A DNA stretch of 64,000 nt. It comes from Ruegeria haliotis. GTDB taxonomy: Bacteria > Pseudomonadota > Alphaproteobacteria > Rhodobacterales > Rhodobacteraceae. Every line of letters starts with the position of its first letter. Within the stretch, counting starts at the first letter, position 1. This document shows positions 25,101 through 36,427 of the stretch, one piece after another. The position numbers and the translations under genes are program-made. Under the pieces are notes generated by a model, which saw nothing but the letters and a program-made list of their open reading frames with translations, ran no database searches and was not told the origin of the DNA. Location: the NCBI RefSeq assembly GCF_013377785.1, contig NZ_JABXWT010000001.1, forward strand, positions 673,533 through 737,532, given 5' to 3'.

Positions 25101-27641
25101 GTGCAGAATAACCCGCATACCACGCTTATCACACCAGATGCGCCCGTCGCTGCCAACACGCATGGCGGACGCGCCAAATGTCTGCAGCGCCTTGTGCGGC
25201 TGGAGATGCCAGTGCCGCGCACGGTCGCGTTGTCCTTTGACGCGGTTCATCGGATTGCCGAGGGGGAAATCCCGGATCTGACAGCGATCCTTGAACAGTT
25301 CGACTCTGCGGCGTTGTTGTGCGTCAGACCCAGCTCGGAAGACCCCGATTGGGGCGGTCCGGGGGCGGTGCTGAACATCGGCATGAACGATGCGCGTTAT
25401 GTGGACCTGTCGGATACGATGGGGGCCGAGGCCGCCGCTGCGCTGTATCTTCGGTTCGTGCAAAGCTATGCAGTCCACGTGGCGCGGCTGGATGCGGATG
25501 TATTTGACGACATCGAGGCGGATGGCAGCGAAGGATTGCGCCAGTCGCTGCGCGCCTATGAGGATGAAACGGACGAGGCATTTCCGCAGGATCGCGGAGA
25601 GCAGCTGATTGCCGTGTTACGCTCGATGGCGCGAGCATGGGATGGCACCTCGGCACGTCTGTTGCGGCAAGCCAAGGGCGCACCGGCGGATGCCGGGCTG
25701 GGCTTGGTGATTCAAGAGATGATCCCGGGGGTCGGTCAGGGCGAATGCGGATCTGGTGTGCTGCAACTGGTTGATATCACGACCGGAATGCCGCAGATTA
25801 CCGGCCGCTATCTGAGCCAAAGTCAAGGCCGGGATGCGCTGGGTGCCGGTGTGTCTGCGTTGTTTCTGGAAAAGGATCCACGTGGTCTGTCGCTTGAGGA
25901 AGTGGCGCCCAAAGCGTTTGCTGATCTTAAGGCGCAGGCCGCGTTGATGCGCGAAAAGCTGCGCGAAGAAATGCAGGTCGAATTTGTCATCGAAAACGGC
26001 CATGTGCACATTTTGGACGGGGTAAGGGTGCAACGCAGCGCCCGGGCAGCCATGCGCATTGCGGTTCGTCTGGCCGAAGACGAGATCATTCCACCGCAAG
26101 AGGCGGTGATGCGTGTGGACCCTCATGCGCTGAACGAATTATTGCACCGTCAGGTCCACCCCGAAGCGCGACGTGATGTGTTGACGACCGGGATTGGTGC
26201 AAGCCCGGGGGCGTCGACCGGCAGGATCGTCTTTACTGCCGCCGAAGCGCAAGCCAGCGCCGCGCGGGGCGAGGCCTGTATCCTTGTGCGCCGCGAGACC
26301 TCGCCTGAAGACGTACGCGGGATGCACGCTGCCGTCGCTGTTCTGACGGAAAAGGGCGGAATGACCAGCCACGCCGCCGTGATTGGTCGGGGGCTAGGTC
26401 TGCCGTGCATCGTCGGCGCCTCGGAAATGCGGTTCCAGACCAAGAAGAAGATTCTGTCCGCGCCGGATGGGCGGGTGTTCAAAACCGGGGACATTCTGAC
26501 GATCGATGGAAGCTCGGGGCAGGTACTGGCCGGGCAGCCTGCCATGCTTGAGGCCACCCTTGATGACTGTTTCCAGACGCTGATGGGCTGGGCCGACGCA
26601 GAGCGCGACATTGAAATCCGCGCCAACGCGGATACGCCCGCCGACGCCCAGACGGCCCGCAATTTTCAGGCCCAAGGCATCGGGTTGTGCCGCACCGAGC
26701 ATATGTTCTTTGATCCTGGCCGTTTGATCGTGATGCGCGAGATGATTTTTGCGCAAACGTCTTCGGGCCGTGCAGCCGTGCTAGAGCGATTGCTGCCGAT
26801 GCAGCGCGAGGATTTTGCGCAGTTGTTTCGGATTATGGAGGGACAGCCCGTCTGCATTCGCCTGTTCGATCCTCCCTTGCACGAGTTCCTGCCCACCACC
26901 CGCAGCGGTCAGCGTGAACTGGCCGAAGCGCTGGATTTGCCGGTCTCGGATGTGGAGCGTCGGGTCGATGCAATGAGCGAATACAACCCGATGCTGGGCA
27001 TGCGCGGTGTCCGGTTGGGGGTTACTGTGCCTGAAATCTACGACATGCAGGCGCGGGCGATTTTTGAGGCCACTCTGGAAGCCAGTAAAAACGGCGCACC
27101 CGTGGTGCCCGAGGTGATGATCCCGCTGGTTTCGGCCAAACGCGAGGTTGAGTTGGTCAAATCCCGCATTGACTCCGTCGCCGCTGCTGTCGCTGCTGAA
27201 CAGGGACAGGAATTCGAGTATCGACTTGGTGTGATGGTGGAAACGCCTCGTGCCTGCCTGCGCGCCGAAGAAATTGCGCCACACACAGCGTTTCTGAGTT
27301 TTGGTACGAATGATTTGACCCAGATGACCTATGGCCTGTCACGCGACGATGCCGGGCGGTTCATGTCTGCCTATGTACGGCAGGGGGTCTTTACCGAAGA
27401 TCCGTTCCACGTGCTGGACCCGGATGGGGTTGGGGAATTGCTGAAACTCGGGGCCGAACGCGGGCGCGCTGCACAACCGGACGTGACGCTGTCGGTGTGT
27501 GGTGAGCACGGTGGAAACCCCGAATCAATCGCCATTTGCCGGGACCTGGGGTTCGACTATGTGTCCTGTTCACCCTTCCGCGTACCGGTCGCTCGGCTGG
27601 CTGCCGCTCAACTGGCAATTTCGTCCAGACTTGGGGGTTGA
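25101..27641 (+). CDS. PPDK-like PEP-utilizing protein with degenerate nucleotide-binding domain
   Basis: The 846-residue protein resembles pyruvate phosphate dikinase, which interconverts pyruvate, ATP, Pi and PEP. The phosphohistidine swivel motif 'GGMTSHAAVIGRGLGLPC' (about residue 418) and the C-terminal barrel with 'LCRTEHMFF', 'NPMLGMRGVRLG', 'FLSFGTNDLTQMTYG' and the catalytic Cys in 'SVCGEHGGNPES' are intact. The ATP-grasp half is shortened and altered: 'CVRPSSEDPDWGGPGAVLNIG' replaces the usual SVRSGA-type arginine loop. A GTG at 25101 with AAGG seven bases before it was preferred to an ATG at 25071. It follows glyS by 90 bp. Confidence 0.85.
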   Translation: MQNNPHTTLITPDAPVAANTHGGRAKCLQRLVRLEMPVPRTVALSFDAVHRIAEGEIPDLTAILEQFDSAALLCVRPSSEDPDWGGPGAVLNIGMNDARYVDLSDTMGAEAAAALYLRFVQSYAVHVARLDADVFDDIEADGSEGLRQSLRAYEDETDEAFPQDRGEQLIAVLRSMARAWDGTSARLLRQAKGAPADAGLGLVIQEMIPGVGQGECGSGVLQLVDITTGMPQITGRYLSQSQGRDALGAGVSALFLEKDPRGLSLEEVAPKAFADLKAQAALMREKLREEMQVEFVIENGHVHILDGVRVQRSARAAMRIAVRLAEDEIIPPQEAVMRVDPHALNELLHRQVHPEARRDVLTTGIGASPGASTGRIVFTAAEAQASAARGEACILVRRETSPEDVRGMHAAVAVLTEKGGMTSHAAVIGRGLGLPCIVGASEMRFQTKKKILSAPDGRVFKTGDILTIDGSSGQVLAGQPAMLEATLDDCFQTLMGWADAERDIEIRANADTPADAQTARNFQAQGIGLCRTEHMFFDPGRLIVMREMIFAQTSSGRAAVLERLLPMQREDFAQLFRIMEGQPVCIRLFDPPLHEFLPTTRSGQRELAEALDLPVSDVERRVDAMSEYNPMLGMRGVRLGVTVPEIYDMQARAIFEATLEASKNGAPVVPEVMIPLVSAKREVELVKSRIDSVAAAVAAEQGQEFEYRLGVMVETPRACLRAEEIAPHTAFLSFGTNDLTQMTYGLSRDDAGRFMSAYVRQGVFTEDPFHVLDPDGVGELLKLGAERGRAAQPDVTLSVCGEHGGNPESIAICRDLGFDYVSCSPFRVPVARLAAAQLAISSRLGG

Positions 27642-27828
27642 CATAGGCCAAAAGCCCTAGGATTAGTGGGTTTGGGATGGACCTGTGGTCGAATATTTTC
27701 GGCCCCGCGGGCAAGATTTCTCTTGCTATTTCATCAGATATGGACCTTTGCCCCGGACTGGGGTATCAGCCTCGTCGCGCCCGCCGGGGGAGGGTATGGC
27801 GCGTGAAGTGCCTGTGCGAGGTTATCTG

Positions 27829-28470
27829 ATGCTACGTTACATAATGGCCGTTGCCGCTTTGGCAGCAGCCGTGCTGCCAAGTGCGTCTTTCGCCGAGAGA
27901 GACGCAACCAATTCTGCCAAGCAAGAGCTTGTGGCCCGCAGTGAATTGCCGGGGCAAAGCTTTCGTGATTATCTGAAATTGTTCCAACCCCGAAAGGTGG
28001 TTGAACCGATTAACGTGTCCTATTCCAAGGCATGGCTCGATCAGCAGCCCAAGGCGACCGGCGACGAGAACTGGAAGTGCCTTTCAGAGGCGCTGTACTT
28101 TGAGGCGCGCGGTGAAAGCGTTCGCGGTCAGTTCGCGGTGGCCGAGGTTATCCTGAACCGGGTCAAAAGCAGCCGTTTTCCGGGTTCTCTTTGTGGGGTG
28201 ATACGTCAGGGAACAGGTAAAAAATACCAATGCCAGTTCACTTACACCTGCGATGGTCACAAGGAAGTCATCCACGAAAAGAAAGCCTTTGAGAGGGTCT
28301 CCAAGGTTGCTCGTGCCGCTATCGACGGGATAGCCAAGGATCTGACAGAAGGGGCGACCCACTATCACACCACGGCTGTGCGCCCGTCTTGGTCGCGCGT
28401 TTACAAGCAAACCGCGCGAATTGGTGTGCATATTTTCTATCGCCACAACTACCGGACTGCGAGCAACTGA
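27829..28470 (+). CDS. SleB-type cell wall hydrolase
   Basis: The 213-residue product begins MLRYIMAVAALAAAVLPSAS, a Sec signal. The C-terminal half is a hydrolase_2/SleB domain with the catalytic Glu in 'CLSEALYFEARGESVRGQFAVAE' style motif (residues about 84-106), then 'VILNRVKSSRFP' and 'GATHYHTTAVRPSWS'. Such enzymes are lytic transglycosylases or amidases acting on peptidoglycan in the periplasm. The ATG at 27829 follows GAGG; the open frame upstream to 27685 lacks signal-like features. The 187 bp before it contains nothing else I can name. Confidence 0.9.
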   Translation: MLRYIMAVAALAAAVLPSASFAERDATNSAKQELVARSELPGQSFRDYLKLFQPRKVVEPINVSYSKAWLDQQPKATGDENWKCLSEALYFEARGESVRGQFAVAEVILNRVKSSRFPGSLCGVIRQGTGKKYQCQFTYTCDGHKEVIHEKKAFERVSKVARAAIDGIAKDLTEGATHYHTTAVRPSWSRVYKQTARIGVHIFYRHNYRTASN

Positions 28471-28543
28471 TTGACGCACCCGCGCTGGAAACTTGATGGC
28501 GCGGGGGATGATGCAGTCTATATTGCGGGCCAGGAGGCCCGTG

Positions 28544-29917
28544 ATGAATTTCAACCGCAGACAGATCCTTCAAACCGCAGCAGCAATGTCGCTGCTGCCG
28601 CTTTCCGTCAGGGCGGAAGTGCCGTCGCTGGAAGCCCGGGTGACATCGCAACGCCTCGCGCCGGACGGATTCCCGAACACAGAGGTGTGGAGCCTTGGCG
28701 GTACGGTTCCGGGAACGCCCCTTCGCCTGAAACAAGGCGAGCGTCTGCAACGCAGATTGCTCAATAACCTGCCACAGGCGACTTCGGTTCACTGGCACGG
28801 TATCCGCATCGACAATGCCATGGATGGTGTTCCGGGTCTGACGCAGGACCCTGTGCCGACCGGAGGGGGCTTTGACTATGAGTTCACTGTCCCCGATGCC
28901 GGAACGTATTGGTATCACGCGCATAACAAATCGATGGAGCAGGTCGCGCGGGGGCTGTACGGCCCGTTGATCGTCGAAGAGGCAACGCCGCCGGACGTTG
29001 ATCAGGATCTGGTTCTTATGCTCAATGATTGGCGGCTGGATCCCGAGACAACGCAGATCGTCGACGACTTCGATAATGGCCATGATCTGAGCCACGCCGG
29101 GCGGCTTGGGAACCTTGTGACCATCAATGGTGCGTTTGATCCGGCGTATTCGGTAAAGCGCCATGAGCGTCTGAGGTTGCGTTTGGTCAATGCCTCCAAT
29201 GCCAGGATTTACGATATCGGGTTGGATGGCTTGTCGGGTTGGATTGTCGCACTGGACGGAATGCCCATGGAAACGCCACTGGCGGTTTCAGCGTCTTTCC
29301 CATTGGCACCGGCGCAACGCGTTGATTTGGTTGTCGATGTCCGTACCGAGGAAGAGACGGCCAATCTGATCAGCATTGAGCAGGACGGCGCCTATGGTCT
29401 GGTTCGCTTTGATATCGCCGGAGCATCCGCGCGCGCGCTCAGTGAAGACATAACCGCCTTGCCCTCCAACCCGTTGCCCCAAATGGCCGACGTTCATTCG
29501 GCGCCCCTGCATCGTATGGTTCTTCAGGGTGGGGCGATGCGGTGGCTGGAAAGTGCCCGGATCGGGGATGCGATGTTGACGGGGCGCGAGTTGGCGCAAT
29601 TGGGACGGTTCTGGGCGTTGAACGGATATGCTGAGCGTCCGTCGGATCCCTTTTTAGATGCCCCTTTGGGCAGCCTGCACCGGATCGAGTTTGTCAACGA
29701 AACGGTTTTTCCGCATGCGATGCACCTTCATGGCCACCATTTCCGGCTGGTCCTTGAGGACGGCTCGTTGGGGCCGTGGCGAGATACTGTCCTTGTCGAC
29801 CGGGGGCAGACCCGACAAATCGCTCTGATGGCTGACAATCCGGGTGATTGGCTGCTGCATTGCCACATGCTGGGACACGCTGCGTCAGGCATGATGAGTT
29901 GGTTCCGCGTGACCTGA
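28544..29917 (+). CDS. Multicopper oxidase with Tat signal
   Basis: The 457-residue protein starts MNFNRRQILQTAAAMSLLP, a twin-arginine signal for export of the folded enzyme. All four copper-binding motifs are present: 'VHWHGIRIDNAMDG', 'YWYHAHNKSM', 'HAMHLHGHHFR' and the T1/T3 motif 'LLHCHMLGHAASGMM', whose axial Met suggests a moderate-potential T1 copper. It may oxidise metals, phenolics or bilirubin-like compounds; the absence of Met-rich inserts argues against a dedicated CueO. The ATG at 28544 follows AGGAGGCCCGTG. It stands 73 bp after the SleB-like gene. Confidence 0.93.
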   Translation: MNFNRRQILQTAAAMSLLPLSVRAEVPSLEARVTSQRLAPDGFPNTEVWSLGGTVPGTPLRLKQGERLQRRLLNNLPQATSVHWHGIRIDNAMDGVPGLTQDPVPTGGGFDYEFTVPDAGTYWYHAHNKSMEQVARGLYGPLIVEEATPPDVDQDLVLMLNDWRLDPETTQIVDDFDNGHDLSHAGRLGNLVTINGAFDPAYSVKRHERLRLRLVNASNARIYDIGLDGLSGWIVALDGMPMETPLAVSASFPLAPAQRVDLVVDVRTEEETANLISIEQDGAYGLVRFDIAGASARALSEDITALPSNPLPQMADVHSAPLHRMVLQGGAMRWLESARIGDAMLTGRELAQLGRFWALNGYAERPSDPFLDAPLGSLHRIEFVNETVFPHAMHLHGHHFRLVLEDGSLGPWRDTVLVDRGQTRQIALMADNPGDWLLHCHMLGHAASGMMSWFRVT

Positions 29918-30018
29918 CGCCGCATTCGGCAGTTGGAATGGCGTATGTTGGAGTGCTATAGGCCCTCGCATCGCCTAAAGTAGGCAAACTTTTTACCGAG
30001 CCCAAGAAGGCCTGACCC

Positions 30019-30939
30019 ATGAGTTCTGAAATCCGCCTGGCATTTGCTCACCCGTCCGAACGGTCCGAGGCGACTTCGCCGCAAGGCCCGCTTGATCGTA
30101 TTTCGCTGCGCGACCATATCGTCGAGGTCGAAATCGGCGCCTTCCAGGCCGAACGCGGAACCACGCAGCGTATTTGTTTTAATATCGTTGTCGAAGTGCG
30201 TCCGCTGACCGATCCGATTGATGACGATGTAGATCGCATCCTGTCTTACGATCGTGTGACCGAAGCCATCGCGTATGAGCTTGCTGCTGAACGCCTTAAC
30301 CTGCTGGAGACACTGGCCGAGCGTGTGGCAGAGCGTATTTTGCTTGAGCCTCAGGCTGTAAGAGTCTTTGTTCGCATAGAAAAACTGGATCGCGGACCCG
30401 GTGCTTTGGGTGTCGAGATCGTGCGGGGAAGAGACGCGCATCACCACGACATCGTCGAGGAAGAACGCCCCCATCCGCGTCTTGTTTTTTTGTCGAATGA
30501 GGCAATTGCGTCCGTAAACCTCACCGGTTGGATTGATCAGCTTGAAAGCCGTCAACGCCCGCTGATCCTATGCGTTGGCGCGTCTGATCTGGTTGTGCCC
30601 CAGACCGGTCACGCGATGACACAGCGCCGTATCGACCTGCTGACCATTGAGCAGAACGCTTGGGTTTTGGCGGCGCGCGATCATCGCTGTGTGGTGGTTT
30701 CGACCCGAACCGAACTGGACTGGGCGATGAAGAACGGACAGATTTGTGTATGGGCTCCGTCCAAGATTGTGCTGGATGCGGTGGACGGACCATCGGCAGC
30801 ACCGTCGGACGCGGTTGCATTGGCCGCGTGGTTTGCCGCGACTTTTGAGGCCAGCGAGATGATGGTGATCGGCGGAGAGCTGCCGGAAACGCCCAAGACG
30901 CCGCTGCGCGCCATTGATGTGGACCAGGCGCAGCTGTGA
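30019..30939 (+). CDS. folB: Dihydroneopterin aldolase with long C-terminal extension
   Basis: Residues about 22-138 are a FolB domain ('ISLRDHIVEVEIGAFQAERG', 'SYDRVTEAIAYELA', 'LNLLETLAERVAERIL', 'GALGVEIVR'), which cleaves dihydroneopterin to 6-hydroxymethyldihydropterin. At 306 residues the protein is more than twice the usual 120; the extra C-terminal half (about 145-306) is not a second FolB or HPPK that I can recognise. It overlaps folP by four bases (GTGA) and so is translationally coupled, forming folB-folP-glmM. Confidence 0.88.
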   Translation: MSSEIRLAFAHPSERSEATSPQGPLDRISLRDHIVEVEIGAFQAERGTTQRICFNIVVEVRPLTDPIDDDVDRILSYDRVTEAIAYELAAERLNLLETLAERVAERILLEPQAVRVFVRIEKLDRGPGALGVEIVRGRDAHHHDIVEEERPHPRLVFLSNEAIASVNLTGWIDQLESRQRPLILCVGASDLVVPQTGHAMTQRRIDLLTIEQNAWVLAARDHRCVVVSTRTELDWAMKNGQICVWAPSKIVLDAVDGPSAAPSDAVALAAWFAATFEASEMMVIGGELPETPKTPLRAIDVDQAQL

Positions 30940-31934
30940 GCAGCTATTTCAGACCGCTTGTTCAGCATGGTGCCGCCCGCCCGGCAGGTGCCGTAACACT
31001 TGCCGGTCAGCCTCTTTGGTTCACCAATACTGAAGTGTTAAAGCGCGATGCTGCGCCCGTGGTTGTGCCGGTCGCTGATATCCCTTCGGAGGTACTGGAT
31101 CGGCTGACCCGTCCACGCGCTGCGCTGTCCGGTCTGGATATGGGGCAGCCGCAGATCATGGGCATTCTAAATGCGACGCCCGACAGTTTTTCGGATGGCG
31201 GTCTGCACAACTCGGTCGAGACTGCATGTACTGTCGCCGCGGATATGGTGACGCAAGGTGCCAGCATTTTGGATATCGGCGGAGAATCAACCCGACCGGG
31301 CGCTGATTTTGTCCCCGAGGACGAGGAAATCGCCCGCACTCGCCCTTTGATCGAGGCGATCCGGGCAGAAACGGATGTTCTGATTTCAGTCGACACCCGC
31401 AAAGCCAGCGTCGCCAAGGCGGCATGCGCGGCGGGGGCAGGGTTGGTCAATGATGTCTCGGGTTTTACCTTTGATCCGGATCTGGCGCCATTCTGCGCCC
31501 AGATCAATGCCCCGGTTTGCGTCATGCACATGCAGGGCGATCCGGCTACGATGCAGGACGATCCGCAATATGACAACGTTCTGCTGGACGTTTACGACTT
31601 TCTTGAGGGTCAGATCACGCATCTGGAAGGATTGGGGCTGACCCGTGATCTGATCATCGTGGATCCCGGGATTGGGTTTGGCAAGAACCAGGACCACAAC
31701 CTGACTTTGCTGCGCAATCTCAGCCTGTTTCACGGGCTTGGCTGTCCCATCTTGTTGGGCGTGTCGCGAAAGGGCTTCATCGGCTCCATCGGACAAGAGC
31801 CGCGCAAGATCGCGCGTGCGCCGGGATCAATTGCGGTGGCTTTGGCCGGATTGTCCCAAGGCGTGCAGATCATTCGGGTGCATGACGTGGCCGAGACCGC
31901 TCAGGCCTTGCGTCTATGGGCCGCTGTCCGGTAA
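30936..31934 (+). CDS. folP: Dihydropteroate synthase
   Basis: FolP condenses 6-hydroxymethyldihydropterin pyrophosphate with p-aminobenzoate and is the target of sulfonamides. The 332-residue protein has an N-terminal extension of about 65 residues, then the TIM barrel with '[15 protein letters not shown]', '[12 protein letters not shown]', 'ISVDTRKA', 'DPGIGFGKN' and 'SRKGFIG'. The start is a GTG at 30936 whose bases overlap the TGA of folB. glmM follows 34 bp later on the same strand. Confidence 0.97.
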   Translation: MSSYFRPLVQHGAARPAGAVTLAGQPLWFTNTEVLKRDAAPVVVPVADIPSEVLDRLTRPRAALSGLDMGQPQIMGILNATPDSFSDGGLHNSVETACTVAADMVTQGASILDIGGESTRPGADFVPEDEEIARTRPLIEAIRAETDVLISVDTRKASVAKAACAAGAGLVNDVSGFTFDPDLAPFCAQINAPVCVMHMQGDPATMQDDPQYDNVLLDVYDFLEGQITHLEGLGLTRDLIIVDPGIGFGKNQDHNLTLLRNLSLFHGLGCPILLGVSRKGFIGSIGQEPRKIARAPGSIAVALAGLSQGVQIIRVHDVAETAQALRLWAAVR

Positions 31935-31968
31935 TCCGGTCGCAAGCAGATTTTACGGAGTGACAGGT

Positions 31969-33312
31969 ATGCGCAAGCTGTTCGGAACTGACGGGGTGCG
32001 AGGCACCGCCAACACCCATCCGATGACAGCCGACATGGCTTTGCGTATCGGGGCCGCGGTTGGGCGGTATTTTCGTCGCGATGCGACGGGCGTCCACCGT
32101 GTGGTCATTGGCAAGGACACGCGCCTGTCTGGGTATATGTTGGAAAGCGCGCTGACGGCGGGGTTGACCTCGACTGGGATGAACGTGTTGCTTTTGGGGC
32201 CGGTTCCAACCCCTGCGGTCGGGCTGATGACCCGGTCGATGCGCGCGGATCTGGGCGTGATGATCTCGGCCAGCCACAATCCGGCCGAAGACAATGGGAT
32301 CAAGTTCTTTGGCCCCGATGGCTTTAAGCTGTCCGACCAAGCTGAGATCGAGATCGAAAAGCTGATCGAAGTGGGCGTCAAACCCGCACAGGCGCAAAAC
32401 ATCGGTCGTGCCCGTCGCGTCGATGATGCGCGGTTCCGTTATGGCGAACGCGTCAAATCCTCTCTGCCGCGCGATGTGCGCCTGGAAGGCCTGAAGGTGG
32501 TCATCGATTGTGCCAACGGCGCGGCGCACCGAACGGCGCCCGAGGTGTTGTGGGAACTGGGGGCCGAAGTCATTCCTGTCGGCATTGCGCCCAACGGCAA
32601 GAATATCAACCTCAACTGCGGTTCAACCAAGCCGCAGATGGCCGCTGAGACCGTGGTTGCGCATGGGGCGGATGTGGGCATCTGCCTAGACGGAGATGCG
32701 GATCGGGTTGTCGTGATTGACGAAACCGGGCAGGTTGCCGATGGCGATCAGCTGATGGCGCTATTGGCCACGGCTTGGGCCAAATCCGGCCAGTTGAAGG
32801 GCGGGGCACTGGTGGCAACGGTCATGTCGAACCTCGGGTTAGAGCGGCATCTGTTGGCCCAGGGTCTACGGCTTGAACGGACATCTGTTGGCGATCGCTA
32901 TGTGGTCGAGCGGATGCGCGAAGGCGGCTTCAATCTGGGCGGCGAACAATCTGGGCACATCGTGATGAGCGACTACGCTACCACCGGCGACGGCCTTATG
33001 GCGGGACTGCACTTTCTGGCTGAGATGGTTCTGTCTGGACGCAAGGCATCGGATCTGTCCAAGCAATTTGAGACCGTGCCCCAGCTTTTGAAGAACGTTC
33101 GATACGATATTGGGCAAGTTCCGCTTGAGGCGCAAAACGTGCAGGCCGCGATTGCCGACGCCGAGGCGCGCCTGAACGGGCAGGGACGTCTGCTGATCCG
33201 TAAATCCGGTACCGAGCCGCTGATCCGGGTCATGGCCGAATGTGAAGATGACGCCCTGCTGATACAGGTCGTCGACAACATTGTTGCCGAAGTCGAGGCT
33301 GTCGCGGGTTAG
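31969..33312 (+). CDS. glmM: Phosphoglucosamine mutase
   Basis: GlmM converts glucosamine-6-phosphate to glucosamine-1-phosphate for UDP-GlcNAc, peptidoglycan and LPS synthesis. The 447-residue protein begins [19 protein letters not shown]; the active-site phosphoserine is in '[17 protein letters not shown]', the metal loop is 'DGDADR', the sugar-binding loop 'GGEQSGHIV' and the phosphate-binding '[12 protein letters not shown]'. The ATG at 31969 follows ACGGAGTGACAGGT. The end overlaps the convergent DMT transporter gene by four bases. Confidence 0.98.
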   Translation: MRKLFGTDGVRGTANTHPMTADMALRIGAAVGRYFRRDATGVHRVVIGKDTRLSGYMLESALTAGLTSTGMNVLLLGPVPTPAVGLMTRSMRADLGVMISASHNPAEDNGIKFFGPDGFKLSDQAEIEIEKLIEVGVKPAQAQNIGRARRVDDARFRYGERVKSSLPRDVRLEGLKVVIDCANGAAHRTAPEVLWELGAEVIPVGIAPNGKNINLNCGSTKPQMAAETVVAHGADVGICLDGDADRVVVIDETGQVADGDQLMALLATAWAKSGQLKGGALVATVMSNLGLERHLLAQGLRLERTSVGDRYVVERMREGGFNLGGEQSGHIVMSDYATTGDGLMAGLHFLAEMVLSGRKASDLSKQFETVPQLLKNVRYDIGQVPLEAQNVQAAIADAEARLNGQGRLLIRKSGTEPLIRVMAECEDDALLIQVVDNIVAEVEAVAG

Positions 33313-34211
33313 CGTCCGATCAGCAGTTTTCTAAGGCTGAACCATTGGCTGATAGCCAGCCCCGTCAGGATCATCGACAGTGCGATGTAAAACCGCAGCG
33401 GCAGGGCTTCGGATAGAATCCAAGCGCCAAAGATCATCGACCAGATAGGCACCTGATAGTTCACCAGTGTCAGAAAGACCGATCCTGCGCTGCGGATGAT
33501 CGATACGCGCAACAAGGTGGCAAAGGCTGTAGGGACAAAGCCTAGTGCGATGATGGCAAGGCCGGGGCGGGTGCCTTGCCAGCTTGGAACGCCTTCGGAC
33601 ATGAGCATGATAGGTAACAGGATCACCGCTCCGACCACCAACGTCAGGGCGGCCAGAGTGACAGGGTCAATCGGCGGGCAGCGACGGGTGAAGATGGATG
33701 CCACCGAGTAACACAGGGCTGCACCGATGCAGGCCAGTTGCGCCACTGGCTCCGATCCTTGGCCGATCTGCGCCAACCCCGGCCCGATCAGGACCAACGC
33801 GCCAGAGAACCCCAATGTAACGCCAAACATGCGGCGTGCATTGAGGGGCTCATCAGAAAAGAAATGGGCCAGTGGCAGAACCATCAGCGGAATTGCAGCC
33901 ATCGACAGGCCCGCAAATGCCGACGGAACATATTGCTGCCCCCAGCTGAGCAAGAGAAATGGCAACGCTGTCGACAAAACGCCGATAGTGATAATCGAAC
34001 CCCACAGTTTGCGGCTTGGACTGGGCAAGCGGCGCCGGGTCACAGCCATAAGTACCAGCAACGTCAGCGCGCCCAGCGTTGTGCGCGCCGTCGCAACGGT
34101 GACAGGGCCGTACCCTTCCAGCGCCATGGCGACAACCATGAACGTGCCGCCCCAGATGAGGCCGAGGCTGATAACACCGCCCCAGTCGCGGGAATTTGGC
34201 TGATCGACCAT
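33309..34211 (-). CDS. DMT-superfamily (EamA) transporter
   Basis: A 300-residue protein with ten predicted helices in two EamA repeats; '[19 protein letters not shown]' at the N-terminus and '[19 protein letters not shown]' in the second half are the typical first-helix and Pro-containing motifs. The substrate is unknown; relatives export amino acids or metabolites. Its last four bases overlap the end of glmM on the other strand, an unusual convergent overlap without terminator. Confidence 0.9.
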   Translation of the reverse strand: MVDQPNSRDWGGVISLGLIWGGTFMVVAMALEGYGPVTVATARTTLGALTLLVLMAVTRRRLPSPSRKLWGSIITIGVLSTALPFLLLSWGQQYVPSAFAGLSMAAIPLMVLPLAHFFSDEPLNARRMFGVTLGFSGALVLIGPGLAQIGQGSEPVAQLACIGAALCYSVASIFTRRCPPIDPVTLAALTLVVGAVILLPIMLMSEGVPSWQGTRPGLAIIALGFVPTAFATLLRVSIIRSAGSVFLTLVNYQVPIWSMIFGAWILSEALPLRFYIALSMILTGLAISQWFSLRKLLIGR

Positions 34212-34309
34212 TTGTGTCTCTTGATAGGGTTTTGGAATTGCTGGCTAAGTGATGGTCGGAAACGGTCATGGGTTCAAGCGGTTGAGTTCAACACGACGTG
34301 TGTTCCACA

Positions 34310-34338
34310 AAAAAGGGCGGCCACCGGGGCCGCCCTTG
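34310..34338 (-). terminator. Intrinsic terminator of ilvC
   Basis: On the minus strand AAGGGCGGCC pairs with GGCCGCCCTT around a short loop and is followed by a run of T. It begins about 19 bp after the ilvC stop. Confidence 0.9.
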
Positions 34339-34356
34339 TGCTGACAGGCGTCAGGC

Positions 34357-35496
<1,140 letters not shown>

Positions 35497-35510
35497 CTAA
35501 CGAGAAAATC

Positions 35511-35966
35511 ATGTTAGACGATGTGGATCGGCGAGTATTACGGCACTTTCAGGCCGAGCCCAGTCTGTCGATGGCTGAACTGGCCGAGCGCTGCCGGATC
35601 AGTCAGGGCGTGTGCTGGCGTAGGATCGAAAAGATGCAGGCTGCCGGTATCATTGAAGGGCAGGAGGCGGTGATCGATTGGGCCGCGCTTGGTTATGCGG
35701 TTGAGGTATCTCTGCGGGTGACATTGGACAAGACGCAGGCCCGTGCGTTTGATGAGTTCACAGCCGCTGCCAGAGACGTGGCCGAAGTGATCGAGATACA
35801 AACATTTCTAGGCCGGGTGGATGTGCGCCTGTCAGTCCTGGCGCGGGATATGGGGCATTATCAACAGGTCTATCGCGATCATATCCTTACGCTGCCCCAT
35901 ATCGCTGACATCGAAGCGTTGATGCATATCGCGCGGGTGAAGCGAGACGAGGTCCTGCCGGTATGA
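35511..35966 (+). CDS. Lrp/AsnC-family transcriptional regulator
   Basis: A 151-residue regulator with an N-terminal winged HTH ('DDVDRRVLRHFQAEPSLSMAELAERC' region, recognition helix near 'GVCWRRIEKM') and a C-terminal RAM (ligand-binding) domain from about 65. The effector is probably an amino acid. It overlaps the second Lrp gene by four bases (ATGA), so the two are made together and may form mixed oligomers. It is divergent from ilvC. Confidence 0.93.
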   Translation: MLDDVDRRVLRHFQAEPSLSMAELAERCRISQGVCWRRIEKMQAAGIIEGQEAVIDWAALGYAVEVSLRVTLDKTQARAFDEFTAAARDVAEVIEIQTFLGRVDVRLSVLARDMGHYQQVYRDHILTLPHIADIEALMHIARVKRDEVLPV

Positions 35967-36421
35967 TCGATCTGGACGAAATTGACCGCAAAATTCTGCT
36001 CACTTTGCAAAGAGATGCAACGCAGAGTGCTGGGGCCTTGGGTCGTAGGTTGGGCCTGTCTCAACCGGCGACGTGGCGCCGCATTCGGCGGTTGGAAGAA
36101 GCGGGGATCATCAAGGGGAGGCGGCTGCGCCTGAATGCCGAGGCGCTGGGGTTTGGAGTGACCGTTTTTCTGGGCGTGAAGCTGGCCCGCAAGGGGCAGG
36201 TCAGTCTGGAAGATTTCGAACGGGCCGTGAGCGCCATTCCCGAAGTGCAGACCGTCGAACACGTTTTGGGGCTGTATGACTACCGGCTGCGCGTTGTTGC
36301 ACGGGATCTGTCAGATTTCGAACGTGTCCTGCGTCGGCGGATCATGACGCTGCCCGGGGCTGGGGATGTTGAGGCAAACGTTCTGCTCAGTGAAGAGCGT
36401 TTGCCTGGTCCAATTAGCTAA
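35963..36421 (+). CDS. Lrp/AsnC-family transcriptional regulator (second of pair)
   Basis: This 152-residue paralogue of the previous gene starts MIDLDEIDRKILLTLQRDA and has the HTH with 'LGLSQPATWRRIRRLEEAGII' residues in two adjoining helices, then the RAM domain with 'IPEVQTVEHVLGLYDYRLRVVA'. Its ATG lies inside the end of the first gene. The two proteins differ enough to suggest old duplication. It is convergent with the GntR gene, six bp between stops. Confidence 0.93.
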   Translation: MIDLDEIDRKILLTLQRDATQSAGALGRRLGLSQPATWRRIRRLEEAGIIKGRRLRLNAEALGFGVTVFLGVKLARKGQVSLEDFERAVSAIPEVQTVEHVLGLYDYRLRVVARDLSDFERVLRRRIMTLPGAGDVEANVLLSEERLPGPIS

Positions 36422-36427
36422 TCAAAA

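Noticed and set aside
27685..27828. Upstream extension of the SleB-like gene
   Set aside because: It would place 48 polar residues before an obvious signal peptide starting at 27829.
29918..30018. GCCGCATTCGGC hairpin after the multicopper oxidase
   Set aside because: Very short stem without T-run, common by chance in GC-rich DNA.
31738..31968. Upstream extension of glmM across the end of folP
   Set aside because: It lies within folP in another frame, and GlmM begins at [12 protein letters not shown].
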